NCBI GenBank assembly: GCA_964464925.1 | Contig: CAYXLI010000040.1 | Span: 1 to 42,678 of the forward strand | Direction: 5' to 3' | DNA from: CAYXLI01 sp964464925 | GTDB lineage: Bacteria; Acidobacteriota; Terriglobia; Bryobacterales; Bryobacteraceae | Length of the DNA: 42,678 bases | Shown here: positions 33,612-42,659 of the stretch, piece by piece | Layout: each line of letters begins with the position of its first letter | Numbering within the stretch: the stretch's first letter is position 1 | Notes under the pieces: generated by a model | Seen by the model: only the letters and a program-made list of their open reading frames with translations | Told to the model about the DNA's origin: nothing | Databases searched by the model: none | Program-made: the position numbers and the translations under genes

Positions 33612-34705
33612 GTGGCCCTCCGGCCCACTTGGCTCCGCACCTTGCGGACCGTCGACCAGACGCCGAACGCGAGCATTCCGGCGATTAGGATGTAGACCCA
33701 ATTGGGAATGTTCTGGCCTGCGACGAGGAGGTACAGGTACGCGGAGACAAAAAAGAATGTCGCCGAAAGCAGGGGCGCGGCAGCCGACCGTCCGCGCCGC
33801 AGATTGCTGACCAGCCACGCGATCGATAACGAGAAGAATGGAATCGCACCCACATAAATGCTGCCGAAAATCAGGGGGTTCACGCCGTAATGCTTCCCAA
33901 GTCCAAGGAACCAACCCGTGATATCGGAACGCAGGTATCCGTTCCGGACATAGTCGATATAGAAGTCGAATCCGGAGTACGAAGCCCCCGCCGAACCGCT
34001 GTCGTTCAGGCCCCAGTTGTATTTCTGGTATTCCAGTTTGTTCCAGATCGCGAAGGAGTTTGGCGGCGCAAATCTTTCGAGAACCGCAGGCGCGCCGCCG
34101 ATCTTCTGGAAATCCGCCGCGTACCACTGGAATATCTTGCTCACCTTCGCCAATTGCTTGGCCGGCAGAAATTCATTCCGAGATGGCTCGGCAAGCCACG
34201 CCCGGAAGTTGTCGTCCAATTGATCACTCAACGCCCGTTTAGTGTACGCCTCCCTCCGAAGAGGCGGGCAACTTCGGGCGGCACAGACCAGCGCACCATG
34301 AATGCGAGGATCGCCCATATTCCGGAGGCGGGTTTCGATGCTGTCGAGCGACTCAAGCTTCCCATCCACCTTGTGCCGCGCGATGCGAAATGGACCCTGC
34401 GTTCTCCAGATGCTCGCGACGGGATAGTTCGATACGATCCAACGTACAGTAAGGGCGTTGTAGGCGTTGATCAACGCCGCTTTGGTGGCGTCCGCGTCCA
34501 TATTCCCCGGCCACGGCTTGCCAATCTCGGCGAGATAGCGATCGAGGTCACCGTTTCCATCCGATTTCAGCCTGACGTAGTCCATGCGGGATTGTGCATT
34601 TACATACTGCTGCAGGACGGCTGTCCATTTCGTGTGTTCGAGATCCAGGCCGTGGGCCGAGGTGGCAATCCCCAGGCACGCCCACAGCGCAAGCATTCTG
34701 CTCAT
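33608..34705 (-). CDS. DUF547 protein with C-terminal membrane helices
   Basis: The 365-residue protein starts at ATG 34705 (MSRMLALWACLG), a signal peptide ending in SAHG. The DUF547 domain, a papain-like fold, covers about 30-235: INAYNALTVRWIVSNYPV, then IHGALVCAARSCPPLRREAY with the conserved cysteine/histidine region. About 255-355 forms three or four hydrophobic helices (PLIFGSIYVGAIPFF, ATFFFVSAYLYLLVAG, WVYILIAGMLAFGV), an extra membrane module. It overlaps the FAD oxidoreductase gene by four bases, a pairing frequent in bacteria. Function unknown; extracytoplasmic processing is an inference. Confidence 0.82.
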   Translation of the reverse strand: MSRMLALWACLGIATSAHGLDLEHTKWTAVLQQYVNAQSRMDYVRLKSDGNGDLDRYLAEIGKPWPGNMDADATKAALINAYNALTVRWIVSNYPVASIWRTQGPFRIARHKVDGKLESLDSIETRLRNMGDPRIHGALVCAARSCPPLRREAYTKRALSDQLDDNFRAWLAEPSRNEFLPAKQLAKVSKIFQWYAADFQKIGGAPAVLERFAPPNSFAIWNKLEYQKYNWGLNDSGSAGASYSGFDFYIDYVRNGYLRSDITGWFLGLGKHYGVNPLIFGSIYVGAIPFFSLSIAWLVSNLRRGRSAAAPLLSATFFFVSAYLYLLVAGQNIPNWVYILIAGMLAFGVWSTVRKVRSQVGRRAT

Positions 34706-34736
34706 CCTCGTTCCCGCCCCGCCTTCACATTGTCTC

Positions 34737-34765
34737 AGTGTAAGATTCCGCAAAATCCTTACACT
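34737..34765. promoter_or_regulatory. Inverted repeat in the divergent DUF547 / TonB-receptor intergenic region
   Basis: AGTGTAAG (34737-34744) and CTTACACT (34758-34765) are perfect 8-base inverted repeats separated by 13 bases, 32 bases upstream of the DUF547 start. Symmetry and position fit a repressor or activator operator. No matching regulator gene is evident in the window. Confidence 0.45.
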
Positions 34766-34889
34766 CAACATCGTCGGGGACGACACGCGGCGTCGGCGGA
34801 AGTTCCCCTTCGATCACGGAGTGGCGGCTGGCCCCGGGGGCGATTTGGCGGATTGCCCGTTGCCGGCAGAGAATTGATAGGAGACTGGA

Positions 34890-37800
34890 TTGCCCGGAAT
34901 AGATCTAGCGGGAAAGCACGATGGGAGTTCCGCTCGAAGACTCCTGTGGTCTGTTTTACTAGCGTTGTCTGCGGGGTGCCTGTTCGCTGACACGTCCGGC
35001 GCAGTCTCCGGCTCCGTGAGTGATTCCAGTGGCGGAGCCATTCAGGGCGCTGTTGTGGAACTTCGTGAGGTCAGCGCCGGTTTTGTTCGGAGAGCAATAA
35101 CCAATGAGGCTGGCGCGTACCAGATTCCAGGGCTGCGCTCCGGCACGTATGAAGTGCTGGCATCCCATAGGTCCTTTGAGGATGTGCGCCGGCCTGGGCT
35201 GATTGTTCGTTCCGGAGATGAAATTCGCATCGATCTGACTCTACCAGTTAAGGGCAAAAGCGAAAGTGTAATCGTCAGGGAAACGACTCCGTTGACAGAG
35301 GTGGAGTCTGCCGCGGCATCGACACTCGTTAATCAGCGGGCTATCCAGGATCTTCCGAGCGACGGGCGTCAACTTCAGAACCTTGCGTTGATCGTACCGG
35401 GCGTATCCGCAGGCTGGAATCTGTCCACCGCTGCCAACCGGTACGGAAAGGCCCGGGAGAACACGGAAGGCGCGTTCACCGTGAACGGTGCGCGCAGCCG
35501 GTCTAACGATTTCCTTTTCGATGGCATGCCGATGAATCTACGGCAGTACAGCGTGATTAATTTCGAGCCTTCGAATGAAGCCGTGGCGGAGTTCCGGGTG
35601 ATCGCCTCCATACCGCCGGCTGAGTACGGCCGCACTATGGGCGGACAGATTAGTATCGTCACGCGCGCCGGATCGAACCAGTTCCATGGCGCGGGCTACG
35701 AGTTCTTCCGCAACGACGCGTTGAACGCAAACGATACGTTGAGCAAACGGAGCGGCCTTCCTCGCGGCGCCGTGCGTCATCACCAGTTTGGCGGCAGCAT
35801 AGGGGGCCCGGTCAGGAAAGAGAAGCACTTCTTTTTCGTTAACACAGAGTTACTGCGCAATCTGGAGGCATCGGAGACGCGCACCTCAAACGTCCCGACA
35901 GCCGGCCAGCGCCGCGGATTGATCTCCTATGCCGACGCGCAAGGCAATGCCCGGACCCTCGACCTGTCCGGCCTCATCACGCCCCTGAGCGCAAAGCTTC
36001 TGGCTCTTTATCCGAGCCCGAACTCGACCCTGTCCGCGGGCAATTACAACGCCGCCCTGGCGATCGGGCTGAACGATTATCAGTATCATGTGCGAACCGA
36101 TCACTACTTTTCCACGCGTGACATCGCGAGCCTGCGCACTTCATGGAATCTGAACGATCAGATATATCTCGTCGACCGGTTTGGCGGGCCCTACATACCG
36201 GGGTTCACGTTGCCCAATCCTGAACGCACGACAAACGGAACCGTAGGCTATCTGCACACGTTTGGACCGCAAGTGGTGAACGAGGCCCGAATCGGGGTGA
36301 ACCGTTACGGCAACCTGCTCGCCAACGGCGATCAACGAAGCGCGAGCAGCTTCGGTTTGCCCAACGGGTCAAATGCTAACGGAATACCGACGATCGCGTT
36401 CGCGCAAGGCGGTCTTGCCGGACTCGGCGGCCTCCCCTGGTACAACCGCGAGCAGAATGAGCTTACCGTATACGGATCGGATTCCGTCTCCTTGCTTCGC
36501 GGATCGCACAGCTTGAAAGCAGGCGCGGAGGTTTCGCGCTATCACTTCAATACTCGCGGCGCCGAGAACCAGCGCGGATCGGTATTTTTCGACGGTTCGC
36601 GGGACATGCTGCTGCCGAAGACCGCATCGAATGCGGAGGCCAACGTTCTCGTGGACCTGCTGCTAGGCCTCCCTTACCAGGCGACCATTACGGTGGGACA
36701 ATTCGGACGCGGCTACCGTGAGTGGGCGTGGGCGGGTTTTGCGCAGGACCGCTGGCGCGTGTCGAAGCGTTTCACCGTCGATTATGGACTTCGATACGAA
36801 TACAGCGCGCCATGGACAGAGGTCAACGGCAAACTCTCCAACTTTTTTCCCGGCCTGGGTTTGTTAAGCGCAACTGATACCAAATGGGCTGGGCTCTATC
36901 GGCCCGATCGCAACAATCTGGCTCCGCGTTTTGGCTTTGCCTACGATGTTCTTGGTTCGGGCCGCACTGTGATCCGCGGCGGCTTTGGAATCTATTACGA
37001 AACGCTATTGCAGGCCAGTACGGTGCAGCAGATCGAGAACAACCCGCCATTCTCAGCGGCGGCAGTGACCATTTCGCCCACGCCGTTTTCGACCGATGGC
37101 AGCCCGTCGCGAACGCTTCTCGACCTACGCTCCAGCGCCGCTCCATCGCGCTCGATCTCCGCCATTCCCGCGAACCTAGCAAGTCCGTACAGCATGCAGA
37201 CTTCGTTTGACGTGCAGCAGTCCCTGGGCGGCGACTGGGTCTTGGAATTGGGCTATCGCGGCACACGGGGCGTGCATCTGCCATACAACTACAACGCGAA
37301 TCAGGTGCCCCTTGACCTTCTGAGCGCGAGCCAGCGCAATTCAATTGCGGCGACTGCCGGTATCGGCTTAAGCACCGCTCCGCTCGTCGATTCTCTACGG
37401 CCCTACCCCGCGCTCAACGCTATTGCGGTATTCGAGAACGGCGCTACGTCGAGTTACCACAGCCTGCAGAGCAAGCTGGAACGCCGCTTCCATTCCGGCC
37501 TCGATCTTCTTGCGGCTTACACCTGGTCCAAGTCCATCGACGATGCGAGCGATTTCGCCAGCGCCGACCCCTCGGAACAGGTGCTTGACAGCCGAAACCG
37601 GCGGGCGCAGAGAGCGGTATCGAGTTTCGATGTCCCGCACCGTTTTACCGCGGCGTTCAACTATTTAGTTCCGGCATTCGGGCGGAACGTCTGGCTCCGC
37701 GGATGGCAGATGAACGGGCTCGTTACCGTTCAGTCTGGGCAGCCGTTCACGCCGTATACAAGCCAGTTTGATCCATATCGAAATGAAGCATACAACAGAT

Positions 37801-38126
37801 TGAATGTCGTGCCAGGCATTCAGGTGCCCCCGCCTCCGGGAATCGCTTACAACCCCGCGAGTTTTACGCTTCCCGCGCTTGGCTCTTTCGGCAACAGCGG
37901 ACGCAACATCGTGCGAGGCGATGGCTATCGAAGCGCCGACCTCTCATTGTTCCGGACCCTTACGATCCACGAGGGTTTGCACCTGCAACTTCGTTTGGAA
38001 GCACAGAATGCACTGAATCAAGTGAATTATCAAGGTCCGGTGACTGACCAATCCACAAAGCCGGGCTTGTTCGTCGCAGCCGCGCCGCCGCGCGTTCTCC
38101 AGCTCGGCGCAAAGCTGTCGTTCTGA
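34890..38126 (+). CDS. Oar-like TonB-dependent receptor with carboxypeptidase-regulatory domain
   Basis: The 1078-residue outer-membrane protein starts at a TTG with AGGAGACTGG just upstream. A signal segment (LLWSVLLALSAGCLFA) is followed by a carboxypeptidase-regulatory Ig-like domain (GAVSGSVSDSSGGAIQGAVVEL...YQIPGLRSGTYEV, about 38-115), a plug (about 130-260: LPSDGRQLQNLALIVPGV, FTVNGARSRSNDFLFDG, GGQISIVTRAGSN) and a long beta-barrel ending in the aromatic-terminated strand QLGAKLSF. This architecture is a hallmark of Acidobacteriota, where such receptors import polymers or peptides. The substrate is not indicated by sequence. It is divergent from the DUF547 operon. Confidence 0.9.
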   Translation: MPGIDLAGKHDGSSARRLLWSVLLALSAGCLFADTSGAVSGSVSDSSGGAIQGAVVELREVSAGFVRRAITNEAGAYQIPGLRSGTYEVLASHRSFEDVRRPGLIVRSGDEIRIDLTLPVKGKSESVIVRETTPLTEVESAAASTLVNQRAIQDLPSDGRQLQNLALIVPGVSAGWNLSTAANRYGKARENTEGAFTVNGARSRSNDFLFDGMPMNLRQYSVINFEPSNEAVAEFRVIASIPPAEYGRTMGGQISIVTRAGSNQFHGAGYEFFRNDALNANDTLSKRSGLPRGAVRHHQFGGSIGGPVRKEKHFFFVNTELLRNLEASETRTSNVPTAGQRRGLISYADAQGNARTLDLSGLITPLSAKLLALYPSPNSTLSAGNYNAALAIGLNDYQYHVRTDHYFSTRDIASLRTSWNLNDQIYLVDRFGGPYIPGFTLPNPERTTNGTVGYLHTFGPQVVNEARIGVNRYGNLLANGDQRSASSFGLPNGSNANGIPTIAFAQGGLAGLGGLPWYNREQNELTVYGSDSVSLLRGSHSLKAGAEVSRYHFNTRGAENQRGSVFFDGSRDMLLPKTASNAEANVLVDLLLGLPYQATITVGQFGRGYREWAWAGFAQDRWRVSKRFTVDYGLRYEYSAPWTEVNGKLSNFFPGLGLLSATDTKWAGLYRPDRNNLAPRFGFAYDVLGSGRTVIRGGFGIYYETLLQASTVQQIENNPPFSAAAVTISPTPFSTDGSPSRTLLDLRSSAAPSRSISAIPANLASPYSMQTSFDVQQSLGGDWVLELGYRGTRGVHLPYNYNANQVPLDLLSASQRNSIAATAGIGLSTAPLVDSLRPYPALNAIAVFENGATSSYHSLQSKLERRFHSGLDLLAAYTWSKSIDDASDFASADPSEQVLDSRNRRAQRAVSSFDVPHRFTAAFNYLVPAFGRNVWLRGWQMNGLVTVQSGQPFTPYTSQFDPYRNEAYNRLNVVPGIQVPPPPGIAYNPASFTLPALGSFGNSGRNIVRGDGYRSADLSLFRTLTIHEGLHLQLRLEAQNALNQVNYQGPVTDQSTKPGLFVAAAPPRVLQLGAKLSF

Positions 38127-38132
38127 GGAAGA

Positions 38133-38993
38133 TCAGGGCAGCAGAAGATCGGATTCTGGACTGCGCCGCGGCTCCGGCTCCCTTCCATCGGCAAAGCGCC
38201 AGTAATGCGGCTGATCTTCGAACGGCATCAGTATCAGCTTTGGCAAGACTACGCTGCTGGCATCCTGAAACGCAGGCACCCCGATCTCAACATTTGCTTG
38301 TGGGACGGCTAGGCGAAGAGTTCCGTGTAGCCGGTCCCAAATGGTCAATCCGCTCGACCAATTGCTGTTGGTCTCATCGGGACGGTTCGAATGGTGCACC
38401 CCGTGCATGCGCGGCGTCACGAGAACCCGATTGATTGTGCGCTCCAAACCGATCGGAAGCCGAAGGTTCGAATGATGGAACATTACGCACAGAGCGAACC
38501 ACGCTTGCCAAATCCCAAAGGTCAACGGACTCAGCCCAATGAGCGCCACCTGTGCCGCTCTCCACGGTACCGAAAGAAACAGTTCGCCGAAGTGGAAGCG
38601 GAGTGCTGTGGACGTGTCAAGGTCCAGATCAACGTGGTGCACCGCATGGAATCTCCAGAGAATCGGAGCACGATGCAACAGTACGTGCCAGACGTAAAAG
38701 GTGTAATCCATCAAGACAAGCGCCGCGACGGCTTCGGACCAGACCGGCAATTGCAATATGCCCAGGAGTCCCCACCGCCTTTGCTCCACCACGCGTGCCA
38801 AAGGCTGGATGAGCGGTGTCTCAAAAACAACCATGGTGAGAACGCCGACGCCGGCGAGAGCGAGGTTGCGAACGCAGTGCCTGGCGCCTGGCTCAATTCG
38901 CTTGCGAAGGGGCCGCCGCCGCTCCTGCCACGTCAGAAAAACAAAGGCGGCGGCAACCAGTGGACCGACAGCCCATGGGGAAAATCGTTTCAT
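38133..38993 (-). CDS. Sterol desaturase / fatty acid hydroxylase family membrane protein
   Basis: The 286-residue integral membrane di-iron enzyme has the histidine boxes HVLLH (about residue 103), HAVHH (about 117) and HGVHHSN (about 200), the FA_hydroxylase pattern. Hydrophobic segments lie around 9-21, 45-62 and 150-175. The family hydroxylates or desaturates lipid chains. Its ATG overlaps the stop of the upstream glycosyltransferase gene by four bases, so it is co-translated with it. It ends seven bases from the TonB-receptor stop on the other strand. Confidence 0.88.
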   Translation of the reverse strand: MKRFSPWAVGPLVAAAFVFLTWQERRRPLRKRIEPGARHCVRNLALAGVGVLTMVVFETPLIQPLARVVEQRRWGLLGILQLPVWSEAVAALVLMDYTFYVWHVLLHRAPILWRFHAVHHVDLDLDTSTALRFHFGELFLSVPWRAAQVALIGLSPLTFGIWQAWFALCVMFHHSNLRLPIGLERTINRVLVTPRMHGVHHSNRPDETNSNWSSGLTIWDRLHGTLRLAVPQANVEIGVPAFQDASSVVLPKLILMPFEDQPHYWRFADGREPEPRRSPESDLLLP

Positions 38994-39625
38994 CGCTCTC
39001 GATACCTCTGCGCCCAGAGAGCAGTGTTTTGCGGTAACTCAGGCATGTCCAGCAGCCGAAGCAAATCCGCCTCTACATCGACATCAAACCAGGGAGGTCC
39101 GAGGCCGACGGTTAAGCCGCACACCGACGTCTGGCGCACAACATCCGCCAAGGTCCATTCGGACGACCAGCGAACGCCCGAAAACATTCCCTGGCGAACT
39201 GCGCGGCAGGCAATGGCAAAAAACCCGCCATCCCGTGTTGGGCCAAGTGTAACGTCCGCACTCGAGCGAAGGAGCTCGGTGATGTGCGCGTGCGGCAAAC
39301 CCGGAGAATCGCTTCCAAGCACCATTACGATTTCCCTTCCCGCCGAAAGTCCCTGCTCCAGCGCGTGGAACAACCGCGCTCCCAGGCCGCCTTCGATCTG
39401 GACCGATCTGGTCAACGCGAGAGCTGGCCATGCATCTGTCGGAACATCCGTTGACAGTTCCAGATCGACGCTGCGACCCAAGGCCAGCAGCGTGTGTATG
39501 AGGTCTATCACAAGCGCGGAATGCAGGTCAGTGGCCTCAAGGAGTGTCAACGGTGGGCAAAGCCGGGTTTTTACTCGCCCGACACTGGGAGCCTTAGCAA
39601 ATAAAATGAGAAGGGGCCTGAGCAT
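38990..39625 (-). CDS. TIGR04282-type transferase (DUF2064), arsenosugar-associated
   Basis: The 211-residue protein (start at 39625, MLRPLLILFAKAPSVGRVKTRL) has the nucleotidyltransferase/GT-A-like fold of the DUF2064 family: the N-terminal APSVGRVKTRL loop, VLGSDSPGLPHAHI (about residues 106-119) and LGPTRDGGFFAIA. It belongs to the class annotated as arsenosugar-biosynthesis-associated transferase 1, which elsewhere sits beside the radical SAM protein ArsS. The open frame upstream to 40186 is antisense to the next gene and rejected. It overlaps the sterol-desaturase gene and is divergent, by 33 bases, from the TIGR04283-type gene. Confidence 0.8.
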   Translation of the reverse strand: MLRPLLILFAKAPSVGRVKTRLCPPLTLLEATDLHSALVIDLIHTLLALGRSVDLELSTDVPTDAWPALALTRSVQIEGGLGARLFHALEQGLSAGREIVMVLGSDSPGLPHAHITELLRSSADVTLGPTRDGGFFAIACRAVRQGMFSGVRWSSEWTLADVVRQTSVCGLTVGLGPPWFDVDVEADLLRLLDMPELPQNTALWAQRYRER

Positions 39626-39658
39626 ATACGACCTGCATCCTGAGAACTTAAGAGTGAC

Positions 39659-40333
39659 ATGGTAAGCATTGTTGTGCCAACGCTGAACGAAGAGGAAGCT
39701 ATTGCCGAAACCATCCGAACACTGCAAGCGTTGCCGGGTGAGAAGGAGATTCTGATCGCTGACGGCGGCAGTGAAGACCACACGACAGCCATTGCGGTGG
39801 AGTTGGGAATTCGCGTTGTGGAGTGCCAACGCGGTCGCGGTTGCCAGATTAGAACCGCGGCGGCTGAGGCAAAGGGCGATGTCTTGTGGTTCGTGCACGC
39901 CGACAGCCGTCCGGGGCCCGGAGCGCTCGAAGCGATCCGGAACGCGCTGAGCGACACTGCCGTGATCGGCGGTAACTTCTGGTTGGTTTTTGAGGGCGAA
40001 CATTATTCCGCGCGGCAGATGACCGCCATTTATCCCTACCTTCGATGGCTCGGATTGAGCTATGGTGATGCAGGGATTTTCATCAGGCGGTCTGGTTATG
40101 AAGCTATGGGCGGATGTCGCCCTTTCCCGCTGTTTGAGGATTTGGACCTCGTCCGGCGCATGAAGCGGCATGGGAGGTTCGTTCACCTCAAAACGCGGAT
40201 CGTTACATCGGCGCGCCGGTTCACGGGACCAAGGTATGCAAGAGTATGGGCGCTCTGGATCACGCTGCAGGTCCTGTATTGGGCGGGAGTTTCACCGTAT
40301 CGACTGGCTCGCTGGTATCGGCATATCCGTTGA
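39659..40333 (+). CDS. TIGR04283-type family 2 glycosyltransferase, arsenosugar-associated
   Basis: The 224-residue GT-A glycosyltransferase starts MVSIVVPTLNEEEAI and carries ILIADGGSEDHT, the VHADSRPGPGALEAI metal/donor site and FPLFEDLDLVRRMKR. Together with its divergent neighbour it forms the transferase pair commonly linked to arsenosugar gene clusters. A hydrophobic C-terminal segment (WALWITLQVLYWAGV) may tether it to the membrane. The last 74 bases overlap, tail to tail, with the reductase gene on the minus strand. The sugar transferred is unknown. Confidence 0.82.
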   Translation: MVSIVVPTLNEEEAIAETIRTLQALPGEKEILIADGGSEDHTTAIAVELGIRVVECQRGRGCQIRTAAAEAKGDVLWFVHADSRPGPGALEAIRNALSDTAVIGGNFWLVFEGEHYSARQMTAIYPYLRWLGLSYGDAGIFIRRSGYEAMGGCRPFPLFEDLDLVRRMKRHGRFVHLKTRIVTSARRFTGPRYARVWALWITLQVLYWAGVSPYRLARWYRHIR

Positions 40334-41336
40334 GGCGAGCGAGTACGTCACGTAAAACGTCGGAGCTATGGCAGAGAGCAACGTTGTCGTCCTTCAGGAT
40401 TGCCATCGTGGCGGCGTTCTGAAACACCTGGCCAATCGCCAGATGCGGCAGGAACGACGAAACCGAACGGAGAATCGCTTTGATCGGCTCGCGCTCTCCA
40501 TTTCGCAGAAAATGTGCGGTAAACCGCTCGAAGTCGTTCAGAGGCGCCATCGCCGGCGGCCGTCCGCCGCCCATAGCGGCGAACGCCAATTCCAAAAGAT
40601 TGCTGACGGGAATCGATGCCGTTGGACCGGCACAGACGTGATACACCGCGCCAGGGCGAAAATGTCGGTCGAAAAGACGCGAGAGCGTGGCGACGGCCCA
40701 TGCTTCAGAGATTAGATCGACCCGACAATCCGCGACGCCCGGCAGGAACGGGAATGGATTGCGCGGAATCAGCCGAAGGGCCTGATCCAAATAATTGGAC
40801 TGTGTTGAAGCAACTGAGCTGAGACGAAACACAGCAGTGGGAATGTCGGGCATGGCAGCAAATGCTTCACGTTCGGCTTCATACTTGGCCTGCTCATACG
40901 TGTTCACGAAGCCGCTGGAATTGCAATACTGCGACTCCGGGAGTTCACCCTGATCTCGACCCATAATGTAGGTCGTGCTGAGGTGTGCAAAGCGCTTGAG
41001 TCTTCTCGCCTGCCGCGCAAGACTGAGCATTGTGCGGGTACCGGCCGTGTTGACAGCGCGCGCGTCTTCAATCGGGCGGGTGAACCGGATATCGGCGCCG
41101 CAATGCACAATCTCGGTGATCGTGGTCGCCAACGAATCCCAACTGGCAGAATCGAGACCCAATCGTTGAGTTCGCAGATCACCGATTACCACCCTGACCC
41201 GCGGGTGTTTTAACGCACCGTTGAGGTCGCGAACCAGAACCGTAATGTAGCGTGACTCATCGGCCGCAAGCAGCAACGGAAGCCAAAGACGTCCAATCGT
41301 GCCGGTTGAGCCAGTTAGCAGAAGATGCGATTCCAC
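40260..41336 (-). CDS. SDR-family thioester-reductase-like NAD(P)-dependent protein
   Basis: The 358-residue protein starts at GTG 41336 (VESHLLLTGSTGTIG); the open frame to 41381 lacks family similarity. It has the nucleotide-binding TGSTGTIGRL motif, VIGDLRTQRLGL, the YEQAKYEAE catalytic Tyr-Lys pair and DLISEAWAVATLSRL, features of extended SDRs of the thioester-reductase / fatty acyl-CoA reductase type. It may reduce an acyl thioester to an aldehyde or alcohol, or act on a nucleotide sugar. Its C-terminal 25 residues are encoded in the tail-to-tail overlap with the glycosyltransferase. Confidence 0.8.
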   Translation of the reverse strand: MESHLLLTGSTGTIGRLWLPLLLAADESRYITVLVRDLNGALKHPRVRVVIGDLRTQRLGLDSASWDSLATTITEIVHCGADIRFTRPIEDARAVNTAGTRTMLSLARQARRLKRFAHLSTTYIMGRDQGELPESQYCNSSGFVNTYEQAKYEAEREAFAAMPDIPTAVFRLSSVASTQSNYLDQALRLIPRNPFPFLPGVADCRVDLISEAWAVATLSRLFDRHFRPGAVYHVCAGPTASIPVSNLLELAFAAMGGGRPPAMAPLNDFERFTAHFLRNGEREPIKAILRSVSSFLPHLAIGQVFQNAATMAILKDDNVALCHSSDVLRDVLARLNGYADTSEPVDTVKLPPNTGPAA

Positions 41337-41678
41337 ATTACGACCTTTTCCCCAAGTGGATGTGTGCCAATGCGATGTCAATTCTTACACCGCGTTCACC
41401 CGATATAAACGTGCGCATTGCGCCCTACTGCACGGAATCAACAGCTCGTCCGCTGATCCCACCGGTTATAGTAGGCGACGTGTCGCACGTGCGCACAACT
41501 CGGACAGTACCCTATGGGTTTTCGTCGCGATATTTTGGTTAAGAGACTTCTGCTCTAAAGCGGAGAATTCCTTCTTAAACGTGGCGGGCAGCCGATACCT
41601 CGCGACTAAGTGTACCCAGAATTTGCCTTCATTTTTCGCGGCACATCGCGTCCGCGGTCAAGCCACCTTCATTGCCGC
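41337..41678. other. Intergenic region between the SDR gene and repA
   Basis: About 340 bases without a supported gene. The only symmetry noted is CGCACGTGCG within TGTCGCACGTGCGCACA near 41480-41500. No iterons or other replication-origin repeats were recognised. Confidence 0.5.
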
Positions 41679-42659
41679 TCACTGACCAGTCTTGCTCGTC
41701 GGAAGCACAGCTGCCGACCGATCCACAACTAATGCGATTCCATCCCGGTCGATATGGGCCGGGCACTCAGGCCACATCGCCCGGACCAGTTTGAGCCACC
41801 CCTCCAACTTTTCGCGAAACTTTCGTGGTCTTGCATAGTCACTGCTCCCGAGTTGGCTGACAAGCCCGAACTCTCCAAACAGCGGAACTCGCTCTCGGCC
41901 TCGCGCCGTAAAGCAACGATAGGAAAGCCAGGTGAAAAGGTCCAGCGCCGCCGGGCTCGCCGAAAGGGCCTTCGCCGCCTCTAGATCCGTCGGTATGGGA
42001 TGGCTGGAGATCTCCCGGTAGAACTCCTCGCTGAGGACGATGACGTTCTGACAATCACCAGGCAGCAGAATTTGTTCCAAATCGCGCGAGTACCAAATCC
42101 GGGCCTCCGTCATGAAGTTGAAGCGGGCGCAATGAACGACGGCGGCGCGATCTCTCTGTGTGTCCGTTCCGAAGAAGATCGTAGCGCCGAAGATGCGCTG
42201 GAACGAAGCGACCAGCCGCCGATATTGGGAACCGCCCTGCTGGATACCGAATGTATCGAGCATCTCGGCGGCGCTGTTGAACGTGATCCGTGCGGATCGC
42301 TGGCGGACCGCCATGGTTGCCAGGAAGATTGGGACCAGGCGGTCCTGTCCCCAGGGCAGCCCGTAGCTCGGATGTCCGGTGACCTGGAGCACGAATCGCC
42401 CGTTCCGCCGTTCGTGCAGAAGGCATCCAGCCGGAGGGCGCTTCACCGGGAGCCCGCAGAGTACAAACGGCCGCGATGAGAAACCCAGGTTCTGTGCTTC
42501 GCTCTCCCGCTTCTGCCGAACCATCTGAATTGCGTCTGCCTGGCGGAGTTTCCGCTTCGAGACAACCAATTGCGGGTGCTGAAAACGCAGCAGATCGCCG
42601 GCGCGCTCCAGGCCCGAATTGCCGGCCGCGTGCGTCGTAGAATGTGTTCTGTGATGCAA
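41679..42659 (-). CDS. repA: Plasmid RepA-type replication initiator protein
   Basis: The protein resembles plasmid-encoded RepA proteins: FQHPQLVVSKRKLRQAD, then PSYGLPWGQDRLVPIFLA (about residues 97-114), AEMLDTFGIQQGG, RRLVASFQRIFGATIFF and SPAALDLFTWLSYR. It should bind the replication origin and start plasmid copying. The TTG at 42659 is the first listed start, but the frame is open to the right window edge, so a start outside the window is possible. No iterons are visible downstream. A fragment with the same PSYGLPWGQD box lies at 14801, far away on the other strand. Confidence 0.8.
   Translation of the reverse strand: MHHRTHSTTHAAGNSGLERAGDLLRFQHPQLVVSKRKLRQADAIQMVRQKRESEAQNLGFSSRPFVLCGLPVKRPPAGCLLHERRNGRFVLQVTGHPSYGLPWGQDRLVPIFLATMAVRQRSARITFNSAAEMLDTFGIQQGGSQYRRLVASFQRIFGATIFFGTDTQRDRAAVVHCARFNFMTEARIWYSRDLEQILLPGDCQNVIVLSEEFYREISSHPIPTDLEAAKALSASPAALDLFTWLSYRCFTARGRERVPLFGEFGLVSQLGSSDYARPRKFREKLEGWLKLVRAMWPECPAHIDRDGIALVVDRSAAVLPTSKTGQ

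Noticed and set aside
38391..39665. 424-residue plus-strand open frame
   Set aside because: It is antisense to the sterol-desaturase-family and TIGR04282-type genes, both of which have clear motifs.
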